Part shown: positions 5,596-11,079 of the stretch, in pieces | Position numbering within the stretch: position 1 is the stretch's first letter | Layout: the number at the start of each line of letters is the position of its first letter | DNA from: Candidatus Methanomethylophilaceae archaeon | GTDB lineage: Archaea > Thermoplasmatota > Thermoplasmata > Methanomassiliicoccales > Methanomethylophilaceae | Assembly (NCBI GenBank): GCA_016297775.1 | Contig: JAEDGA010000043.1 | Coordinates: forward strand, 1 to 11,079 | Length of the DNA stretch: 11,079 nt | Direction: 5' to 3' | Notes under the pieces: generated by a model | Database searches by the model: none | Told to the model about the DNA's origin: nothing | What the model saw: the letters and a program-made list of their open reading frames with translations, nothing else | Made by a program: the position numbers and the translations under genes

Positions 5596-7026
5596 TCACT
5601 GGCCTCTGGACCTGCGGATCATATCCTGTTTGATGTCCCACAGCTTCTGCGACAGATCCACGTAGTACGCATGGGGGTTGGAGAAGCGCTTCACCTCGTC
5701 CCACAGCAGATCCACCTGCGACAGGCTGTATTCCCTGATCTCCTTGAGCGAAGGCAGGTCGTATACGAGCTCCCCGTCCTTGAATATCTGGACCATCAGC
5801 TCCTTGGCCCTGAAATCGGTGAGGGTCTTCTTCTTCCAGGTGGCCGACGGATCGAATATGGTCAGAGGTTCGGAATCGTCTATGACCTCATCGTGAAGAC
5901 AGATCAGGTCCGCGAATGCCTTGCCGTCCCCGTCGAAGAGACGATAGATCTTCTTGAAATGAGGGGTGGTGATCTTCTCCACCGACTCGGATATCTTGAT
6001 CTTCGGGATTATGTTGCCGTCGTCGTCCTCAACCGCGGCGAGTTTGTACACCCCGTTGAACACCGGGTCGCTGTGCGAGGTTATGAGATTGTCCCCCACT
6101 CCGAACGCGTCTATGCATGCGCCCTGTTCGATCAGGTCCCTGATGATCCACTCGTCCAAAGAGTTGGATACGGTTATCCTTATCCTGTCCAGACCTGCGT
6201 CGTCCAACATCCTCCTCGCCTTCTTGGTGAGGAACGCGAGATCGCCGGAATCCAGACGGATGCCCCCTTCTGTGATGCCGAGCTCCCTGAACACCTTTAT
6301 CGCGTTCGGAACCCCGCTTCCGAGAGCATCGTATGTATCCACGAGCACGATGGGTCTCTTCGGATACGTACTGCAGAACGCCTTGAACGCATCGTATTCG
6401 CTGTCGAACATCTGGACCCAGGAGTGCGCCATGGTCCCGCTGGCGGGTACGCCGTACCATTTGTCGGTGACCGTACACGCGGTGCCTCCGCATCCCGCTA
6501 TATATGCCGCCCTCGCGCCATATATGGCCGCATCGGTACCCTGTGCCCTGCGGGATCCGAATTCCATGACCGTGCGTCCCTCGGCAGCACGGACGATCCT
6601 GCTGGCCTTGGTCGCTATGAGGGACTGGTGGTTGAGTGTCAGCAACGAGAAGGTCTCCAGCAGCTGCGCCTCCGCCGCCCTTGCCCTGATGGTCACCAAC
6701 GGTTCCCCGGGGAACACGGGCGTACCCTCCGGAATCGCCCATATGTCGCCGGTGAAACGGAAATCCTTCAGGAAGGAGAGGAACTCCTCGCAGAATATGC
6801 CCTTGGAACGCAGGAATTCTATGTCCGAATCGGAGAACCTGAGGTCGCGTATGTATTCGACGAACTGTTCGAGACCGGCGAATATGGCGAACCCGCCCTT
6901 GTCGGGTGTGCGTCTGAAGAATATGTCGAAGTACACCATGCGGTCGGCGATACCGTTGTCGATGTATCCGTTACCCATGGTATATTCGTAATAGTCGCAC
7001 AGCAGAGGGATGTTCCTTGGATTCAT
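5596..7026 (-). CDS. pncB: Nicotinate phosphoribosyltransferase
   Basis: The 476-residue enzyme makes nicotinate mononucleotide from nicotinate and PRPP with ATP, the entry to Preiss-Handler NAD salvage in the cytoplasm. It begins LLCDYYEYTMGNGYIDNG, the usual N-terminal TDxYxxTM-like region. Other landmarks are MEFGSRRAQG (154-163), GTMAHSWVQMF with H201, the residue phosphorylated in the family, LVDTYDALGSGVPNAI (228-243) and IRLDSGDLAFL (256-266), followed by the VSNSLDEW segment. The size and C-terminal extension fit the long bacterial-type (Firmicutes-like) NAPRTases rather than the shorter archaeal ones, suggesting acquisition from gut bacteria; this is inference. ATG 7026 is preferred over 7071 because CAAATAA lies about 26 nt upstream and the homologous region starts there. 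It diverges from aconitase. Confidence 0.93.
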   Translation of the reverse strand: MNPRNIPLLCDYYEYTMGNGYIDNGIADRMVYFDIFFRRTPDKGGFAIFAGLEQFVEYIRDLRFSDSDIEFLRSKGIFCEEFLSFLKDFRFTGDIWAIPEGTPVFPGEPLVTIRARAAEAQLLETFSLLTLNHQSLIATKASRIVRAAEGRTVMEFGSRRAQGTDAAIYGARAAYIAGCGGTACTVTDKWYGVPASGTMAHSWVQMFDSEYDAFKAFCSTYPKRPIVLVDTYDALGSGVPNAIKVFRELGITEGGIRLDSGDLAFLTKKARRMLDDAGLDRIRITVSNSLDEWIIRDLIEQGACIDAFGVGDNLITSHSDPVFNGVYKLAAVEDDDGNIIPKIKISESVEKITTPHFKKIYRLFDGDGKAFADLICLHDEVIDDSEPLTIFDPSATWKKKTLTDFRAKELMVQIFKDGELVYDLPSLKEIREYSLSQVDLLWDEVKRFSNPHAYYVDLSQKLWDIKQDMIRRSRGQ

Positions 7027-7047
7027 CGCACAGGGGATGGGTACGCG

Positions 7048-7056
7048 GTTATTTGG
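7048..7056 (-). promoter_or_regulatory. TATA-like box of pncB
   Basis: The minus strand reads CCAAATAAC, centred 25-26 nt before ATG 7026. It is weaker than the aconitase box but at the same spacing. Confidence 0.4.
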
Positions 7057-7066
7057 CCGTATCGCC

Positions 7067-7088
7067 CGCATACATGCAAAGGTATGCG
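7067..7088. promoter_or_regulatory. Inverted repeat in the pncB/acnA divergent promoter region
   Basis: CGCATAC (7067-7073) and GTATGCG (7082-7088) are separated by 8 nt, giving one helical turn and a half between arm centres. It sits between the two TATA boxes and could be an operator for either gene. Confidence 0.35.
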
Positions 7089-7100
7089 CACACGCGCGTA

Positions 7101-7110
7101 TTTATATAAA
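7101..7110 (+). promoter_or_regulatory. TATA box of acnA
   Basis: TTTATATAAA is centred 26 nt before ATG 7131. It is the best TATA match in the window and predicts a leaderless, strongly expressed transcript. Confidence 0.7.
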
Positions 7111-7130
7111 ATGTCGATAAAGGGAATCCA

Positions 7131-9761
7131 ATGACTGAAATCGCCGATTGCAGGAAGACGCTCTCCACCGCGGAGGGAGATGTCACCATCTACAGCCTCA
7201 GGGAGCTGGAGAAGCAGGGTGTCGTGAAGGACCTTTCCAAGATGCCCTATTCCATCCGTGTTCTCATCGAATCCCTTCTCAGACAGAAGGACGGAAGACT
7301 CATCACCGACGACGATGTGATGAGGATCGCATCCTGGAACGCCAAGGACAACGGCGATTCCGATATCCCGTTCATACCTGCACGCGTCCTCCTCCAGGAT
7401 CTCACCGGCGGTGCGGCGGTGGTCGACCTGGCATCCATGAGGGCCGCGGTCGCCGACATGGGCAAGGACCCGTCCATGATCAACCCCCTCGTACCCGTGG
7501 ATCTGGTCATAGACCACTCGATCCACGTGGATGTCGCCGGATGCCCCGACGCGCAGGAGAGGAACGAGGAGATAGAGTTCGAGAGGAACAAGGAGAGGTA
7601 CGCCCTCTTCAAATGGGCGCAGAACTCCTTCAGGAACTTCCGCGTGGTCCCTCCCGGAAAGGGTATCTGCCACCAGGTCAACCTGGAGTTCCTGTCCCCG
7701 CTGGTCCACTGCGTGGATGGCAAGGACGGTAAGGTGGCATATCCCGATTCCTGTTTCGGTACCGATTCCCACACCACTCAGATCGACGGTCTCGGAGTCG
7801 TCGGATGGGGTGTAGGGGGAATAGAGGCGGAGGCGGTCATGCTCGGACAGCCCTGCTACATGAAGCTCCCCGACGTGGTCGGATTCAGGTTGAAGGGCAG
7901 CCTCAGACCCGGGGTCACAGCCACGGACCTCGTTCTCACCGTTGTGGAGATGCTCAGGAAGAAGGGTGTCGTAGGAAAGTTCGTGGAGTTCTGCGGACCC
8001 GGTTACGAGAACCTGGAGCTTGCGGACAGGGCCACCATCGCCAACATGGGCCCCGAGTACGGTGCGACCATGGGATTCTTCCCCGTCGACGGCAGGACCA
8101 TCGATTACCTCAGGCTCTCCGGAAGGAAGGAGGAGCACATCGACCTCATCGAGAAGTACACCAAGGAGCAGGGACTCTGGTACGACGGAGAGGCCGAATA
8201 CACCGACATGCTGGAGCTGGACCTGGCCGATGTGGAACCGTCCCTTGCGGGACACAAGAGGCCTCAGGACAGGATCCCCCTGTCCAAGCTGAAGGACAGC
8301 TTCGCCGACACCCTGGAAGCGCTCGGTGTGAAGGAAAGGAAGGAGGCCGAGGGTCTCGCAGACGGATTCCTCGCCATCGCAGCGATCACATCCTGTACCA
8401 ACACCGCCAACCCCTCTGTGATGATCGCAGCCGGATTGGTGGCGAAGAAGGCGGCCGAGCTCGGACTGGTCAAGAAGGATTACGTCAAGACATCCCTGTC
8501 CCCGGGATCCAGAGTGGTCACCGAGTACCTGAGGACATCCGGCCTCCTGAAGTACCTGGAGATGCTGGGATTCCACGTGACCGGATACGGATGCATGACC
8601 TGCATCGGTAACAGCGGTCCCCTCGACCCCGAGATCGTCAGGAAGATCGATGACAACGACCTGGTGGCCGCCGCAGTGGCATCCAGCAACAGGAACTTCG
8701 AGGGAAGGATCCACGCCAAAGTCAAGGCGAACTATCTCGCATCCCCTCCCCTGGTCGTGGCGCTGTCCATCGCGGGAAGGATCGACATAGACATGGAGAA
8801 CGAACCCCTCGGTACCGTGAACGGCAAGGATGTGTTCCTGAAGGACATCTGGCCCACCGACGATGAGATCGAGGCCATCATGAAGGACCACGTCACATCC
8901 GAGACGTTCATCGCACAGTACAGCAACGTCTTCGAAGGATCCGACAGGTGGAAGGCCATCGACGCTCCCGAGGGAGACCTGTTCCGCTGGGACGACGGAA
9001 GCACCTACATCAGGAACCCCCCGTTCTTCGACGAGATCTACGACGAACCCGCGATAAAGAACATCGACAGGGCCTTCGTACTTGCAAGCCTCGGCGACTC
9101 CATCACCACCGACCACATCTCCCCCGCAGGATCCTTCACCGAGGAATCCGATGCGGGAAGGTATCTCATATCCCTCGGAGTGGAGCCCAAGGACTTCAAC
9201 TCCTACGGATCCAGGAGGGCAAACCACGAGGTCATGGTGAGGGGTACCTTCGCCAACATCAGGCTGAGGAACAAGCTCACCCCCGAGGTGGAGGGCAGCA
9301 GCTCCCTCTACAGGCCAGAGATGATCAGGGACACCATCTTCGAGACATCCAGGAGATACATCGAGAACAGGTCCCCGCTGATCGTCCTCGCAGGAAAGGA
9401 GTACGGTACCGGAAGTTCCAGGGACTGGGCCGCGAAAGGACCGTACCTGCTCGGAGTGAAGGCCGTCATAGCGGAATCCTTCGAGAGGATCCACAGATCC
9501 AACCTCGTCGGTATGGGCATAGTCCCGCTGCAGTTCCTCGAGGGACAGAACGCGGAATCCCTGGGACTCGACGGTTCCGAGGTGTACGACATCGAGCTCG
9601 AGGGCATGGAGCCCAAGTGCATCGTGAAGGTCACCGCGTACAAGAACGGAAAGAAACTGGAGTTCGGTACCGTCTGCAGGGTCGACGTACCCGCAGAGGT
9701 GGATTACATAGAGAACGGCGGAATCCTCCAGACCGTCCTCAGGAACATGGTATCCCTCTGA
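7131..9761 (+). CDS. acnA: Aconitate hydratase (aconitase A / IRP1 family)
   Basis: This 876-residue enzyme isomerises citrate to isocitrate via cis-aconitate using a [4Fe-4S] cluster. The length and order fit AcnA/IRP1 aconitases. Early landmarks are the SCFGTDSHTTQIDGLGVVGW block (about 208-227) and the GWGVGGIEAEAVMLGQP motif. The cluster ligands are C422 in ITSCTNTANPSVM, and C488 and C491 in GYGCMTCIGNSGP. The swivelling C-terminal domain carries KEYGTGSSRDWAAKG (755-769), whose serine and arginine act in catalysis and substrate binding. All key residues are present. In an anaerobic methanogen-like archaeon it would supply isocitrate for 2-oxoglutarate and glutamate; a glutamate dehydrogenase gene lies 1 kb downstream, on the other strand. 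It has a strong TATA box at -26 and is followed by three tandem hairpins, so it is a single-gene transcription unit. No frameshift is seen. Confidence 0.97.
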   Translation: MTEIADCRKTLSTAEGDVTIYSLRELEKQGVVKDLSKMPYSIRVLIESLLRQKDGRLITDDDVMRIASWNAKDNGDSDIPFIPARVLLQDLTGGAAVVDLASMRAAVADMGKDPSMINPLVPVDLVIDHSIHVDVAGCPDAQERNEEIEFERNKERYALFKWAQNSFRNFRVVPPGKGICHQVNLEFLSPLVHCVDGKDGKVAYPDSCFGTDSHTTQIDGLGVVGWGVGGIEAEAVMLGQPCYMKLPDVVGFRLKGSLRPGVTATDLVLTVVEMLRKKGVVGKFVEFCGPGYENLELADRATIANMGPEYGATMGFFPVDGRTIDYLRLSGRKEEHIDLIEKYTKEQGLWYDGEAEYTDMLELDLADVEPSLAGHKRPQDRIPLSKLKDSFADTLEALGVKERKEAEGLADGFLAIAAITSCTNTANPSVMIAAGLVAKKAAELGLVKKDYVKTSLSPGSRVVTEYLRTSGLLKYLEMLGFHVTGYGCMTCIGNSGPLDPEIVRKIDDNDLVAAAVASSNRNFEGRIHAKVKANYLASPPLVVALSIAGRIDIDMENEPLGTVNGKDVFLKDIWPTDDEIEAIMKDHVTSETFIAQYSNVFEGSDRWKAIDAPEGDLFRWDDGSTYIRNPPFFDEIYDEPAIKNIDRAFVLASLGDSITTDHISPAGSFTEESDAGRYLISLGVEPKDFNSYGSRRANHEVMVRGTFANIRLRNKLTPEVEGSSSLYRPEMIRDTIFETSRRYIENRSPLIVLAGKEYGTGSSRDWAAKGPYLLGVKAVIAESFERIHRSNLVGMGIVPLQFLEGQNAESLGLDGSEVYDIELEGMEPKCIVKVTAYKNGKKLEFGTVCRVDVPAEVDYIENGGILQTVLRNMVSL

Positions 9762-9772
9762 TCCCGGTACCA

Positions 9773-9792
9773 GGAGGGCCTGACGGCCCTCC
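9773..9792 (+). terminator. Hairpin 1 after acnA
   Basis: GGAGGGCC-TGAC-GGCCCTCC, a perfect 8-bp GC-rich stem with a 4-nt loop, 11 nt after the aconitase stop. A TTTT run follows only 10 nt later. Confidence 0.6.
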
Positions 9793-9813
9793 GACAGAAC
9801 ATTTTCCGACCTG

Positions 9814-9844
9814 CGTTCCGGGATGTCCGGAACGTCGCATTTTC
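9814..9844 (+). terminator. Hairpin 2 after acnA with T-run
   Basis: CGTTCCGG-GATGT-CCGGAACG is a perfect 8-bp stem with a 5-nt loop (9814-9834), followed by TCGCATTTT. This resembles an intrinsic terminator and may protect the 3' end. Confidence 0.55.
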
Positions 9845-9874
9845 CTTCACATTATGGATAAAGTACACGAAATA

Positions 9875-9897
9875 TCCCGAATTGCCGGGAATTTTTT
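9875..9897 (+). terminator. Hairpin 3 after acnA with T6 run
   Basis: TCCCG-AATTGC-CGGGA is a 5-bp stem followed directly by AATTTTTT (T6 at 9892-9897). The T-run alone would favour archaeal termination. Confidence 0.55.
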
Positions 9898-9920
9898 GCA
9901 ACATATCCTACACATACATA

Positions 9921-9929
9921 ATTATAAAT
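9921..9929 (+). promoter_or_regulatory. TATA-like box without an obvious gene
   Basis: ATTATAAAT would start transcription near 9950, in the middle of the AT-rich palindrome and pointing into the 3' end of the convergent HD gene. No convincing coding region follows. Confidence 0.3.
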
Positions 9930-9937
9930 GGAACAAA

Positions 9938-9961
9938 GTATCAAAATGTATATTTTGATAC
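9938..9961. repeat. 24-bp AT-rich palindrome in the gap between acnA and the HD gene
   Basis: GTATCAAAAT-GTAT-ATTTTGATAC has perfect 10-bp arms. It is followed by ATTTTTA on the plus strand and TTTG on the minus strand, so it may serve as a bidirectional terminator for the convergent genes, or as an operator. Confidence 0.6.
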
Positions 9962-10033
9962 ATTTTTATCATCCAGATTGTGCAAATAGGTTAAATAACA
10001 TCAATCCCCATTATCCACCAACACAAGAGATGG

Positions 10034-10720
10034 TCACTTCCCTTGCACGTCCGAAAGGACACCCGACCGTCTCTTGGGTACCTGTTCTCCATCCCATTCA
10101 CGATAGAATTCGTCCAGGAACGATTCCATGAACGTATGTCTCCGCTCGGCCATGGAACGTCCGGTGTCGGTGTTCATCATATCCTTCAGAAGGAGCAGTT
10201 TCTCGTAGAAGTGGTTGATAGTGGTGCCGGTGTTGGAGAAATACGTCTCCGCATCCATGTCCGTCCTGGGACGGTCGGATGGATCGTACATCCGTCTTCC
10301 CCTGCTTCCGCCGTACGCGAATGCCCTGGCGATGCCTACGGCGCCGATGGCATCCAATCTGTCCGCATCCTGTACTATCCTGCCCTCCAGGGTATCCGGG
10401 GCCCTGGTGTCCCTTCCCTTGAACGACACGCTGTTTATTATGGACACCACATGCTCTATCGTATCATCGGAGAACCTGTTCTCCATCACGCTCCTGGCGA
10501 AGGGACATTCGCCATGCGTATCGCCGAACAGCTTCCTGTCGTCGGTGTCATGCAGAAGGGCGGCCAATTCTATCACGTCGGCGTCGCCGCCCTCGATCGA
10601 GGATATGTGCATGGCGTTGCGTACGACCCTGAATGTGTGCTCGATGTCATGCCCTCCGGAATCGCCGGAGAACCTGTCCCTCACCTCGCGTACGATTGCG
10701 TCCCTGACGGATGCGTCCAT
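10034..10720 (-). CDS. HD-domain metal-dependent phosphohydrolase (YedJ/YpgQ-like)
   Basis: The 228-residue protein carries the HD signature in order: GGHDIEHTFRV (H24, H28), ELAALLHDTDD (H57-D58) and IVQDADRLDAIGAVGIARAF (D118), which bind the divalent metals. GRRMYDPSDRP and a helical tail (FYEKLLLLKDMMNT) match the COG1418-type YedJ/YpgQ group, some of which hydrolyse nucleotide pyrophosphates; the substrate here is unknown. ATG 10720 is chosen because ATAAATA lies 26 nt upstream. A longer frame starts with GTG at 10789, but that codon lies inside the hairpin that follows gdhA, and its extra 23 residues look unlike a domain start. The gene converges on acnA across a 272-nt AT-rich gap and follows gdhA on the same strand, with its own promoter. 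Confidence 0.88.
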   Translation of the reverse strand: MDASVRDAIVREVRDRFSGDSGGHDIEHTFRVVRNAMHISSIEGGDADVIELAALLHDTDDRKLFGDTHGECPFARSVMENRFSDDTIEHVVSIINSVSFKGRDTRAPDTLEGRIVQDADRLDAIGAVGIARAFAYGGSRGRRMYDPSDRPRTDMDAETYFSNTGTTINHFYEKLLLLKDMMNTDTGRSMAERRHTFMESFLDEFYREWDGEQVPKRRSGVLSDVQGK

Positions 10721-10742
10721 GTCTGGGATATCGGGATCATCG

Positions 10743-10749
10743 TATTTAT
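10743..10749 (-). promoter_or_regulatory. TATA box of the HD-domain gene
   Basis: The minus strand reads ATAAATA, centred 26 nt before ATG 10720. It decides the start codon of the HD gene. Confidence 0.55.
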
Positions 10750-10774
10750 CGGAGAAAGCATGGTGTTTGGGAAA

Positions 10775-10792
10775 GGGGTGCTTGCGCACCCC
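10775..10792 (-). terminator. Hairpin with GCAA loop after gdhA
   Basis: On the minus strand GGGGTGC-GCAA-GCACCCC forms a perfect 7-bp stem closed by a GNRA tetraloop, followed by TTTCCC. It begins 11 nt past the gdhA stop and is a likely terminator or 3'-end stabiliser. Confidence 0.6.
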
Positions 10793-10803
10793 GTTTCAGA
10801 GGA

Positions 10804-11079
10804 TCAGTAGGACACGCCCTGCCAGAGCATGGCGTTGGCGACCTTCTCGAATCCTGCGATGTTGGCTCCTGCGACGAGGTTGAGCTTTCCGGCGACCTTC
10901 ATGTCGTACCTCTCTGCGGCCTCGGACGCCTGCTTGTAGATGTTGACCATGATGTCCTTGAGCTTTGCGTCGACCTCATCGAAGGTCCAGGAGAGCCTTG
11001 CGCTGTTCTGGCACATCTCCAGTGCGGAGGTTGCGACTCCACCGGCGTTGGCCGCCTTGGCGGGACCGAAGAGGACTCC
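10804..11079 (-). CDS. gdhA: NADP-type glutamate dehydrogenase, C-terminal part (runs off the right edge)
   Basis: Only the last 91 codons and the stop are in the window. The frame carries the conserved FGPAKAANAGGVATSALEM block (residues 4-22 of the visible part), then SARLSWTFDEVDAKL and the C-terminal GANIAGFEKVANAMLWQGV, which match the ends of hexameric family I glutamate dehydrogenases such as E. coli GdhA (about 450 residues). The enzyme makes glutamate from 2-oxoglutarate and ammonium with NAD(P)H, a main ammonium-assimilating step. The coenzyme preference cannot be seen because the Rossmann region is outside the window. An internal ATG at 11016 is not the start, since homology continues upstream to the edge. 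It is followed by a GCAA-loop hairpin. Aconitase, 1 kb away, feeds the same branch of metabolism. Confidence 0.93.
   Translation of the reverse strand, partial: GVLFGPAKAANAGGVATSALEMCQNSARLSWTFDEVDAKLKDIMVNIYKQASEAAERYDMKVAGKLNLVAGANIAGFEKVANAMLWQGVSY

Noticed and set aside
7027..7071. 15-residue longer start for pncB
   Set aside because: No A/T-rich box is found about 26 nt upstream of 7071, whereas one is present for ATG 7026, where family homology begins.
5671..7134. 487-codon open frame on the plus strand opposite pncB
   Set aside because: It is antisense to a full-length conserved enzyme, has low-complexity composition and shows no domain.
7111..7134. Seven-codon upstream frame (MSIKGIQ) whose TGA overlaps the acnA ATG
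   Set aside because: The TATA box at -26 puts the transcription start at the acnA ATG, so this frame would not be transcribed.
7023..9494. 823-codon open frame on the minus strand opposite acnA
   Set aside because: It mirrors aconitase codons in a GC-rich gene; it has no recognisable domain, and aconitase on the other strand is certain.
9762..10033. tRNA or CRISPR array in the largest intergenic gap
   Set aside because: No cloverleaf-forming sequence and no repeated spaced units are seen; only hairpins, a palindrome and a TATA-like box.
9928..10131. Small plus-strand frame with a TATA-like box in front
   Set aside because: The second half is antisense to the HD gene, the residue composition is not protein-like, and the start-to-TATA spacing (about 21 nt to the ATG at 9946) is shorter than the 25-27 nt seen elsewhere.

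Overview
The window looks like a piece of a moderately GC-rich archaeal chromosome, most likely Thermoplasmata and quite possibly the Methanomassiliicoccales (gut methanogens). Three things support this. There is a KEOPS subunit (Cgi121). There is an archaeal-type mevalonate entry operon (HTH regulator, HMG-CoA synthase, thiolase, DUF35 scaffold). And every transcription unit whose start lies in the window has an A/T-rich TATA-like box 25-27 nt before its start codon, the hallmark of leaderless archaeal mRNAs. The taxon is inferred from gene content and promoter style; it was not searched.

Layout. At the left edge lies the first part of an AAA-ATPase-like gene (minus strand). It diverges from cgi121 (plus), which ends back to back with a MerR/GyrI-type regulator (minus). 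Next comes a minus-strand operon that reads, in transcription order from about 5016 to 1697: Xre-type regulator, HMG-CoA synthase, thiolase, DUF35 zinc-ribbon/OB-fold protein. Its internal junctions are TGATG overlaps or a 4-nt gap with Shine-Dalgarno sites. Divergent from it is a YbjN-domain protein (plus), which ends back to back with a nicotinate phosphoribosyltransferase (minus). The latter shares a divergent promoter region with a full-length aconitase (plus). After aconitase there is a 272-nt AT-rich gap with three tandem hairpins and a 24-bp AT-rich palindrome, then an HD-domain hydrolase (minus). The right edge holds the C-terminal 91 residues of glutamate dehydrogenase (minus), followed by a hairpin with a GNRA loop. 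No intergenic stretch exceeds 300 nt.

How the genes fit together. The HMG-CoA synthase/thiolase/DUF35 trio should make the channelled complex that turns acetyl-CoA into HMG-CoA for isoprenoid lipids. However, the thiolase has glycine where the nucleophilic cysteine is expected, while the synthase keeps its whole catalytic set; this is the most interesting observation here. Aconitase and glutamate dehydrogenase sit on either side of the 2-oxoglutarate branch that makes glutamate. Nicotinate phosphoribosyltransferase is NAD salvage, and Cgi121 serves tRNA t6A modification. No CRISPR array, tRNA, rRNA or insertion sequence was seen.
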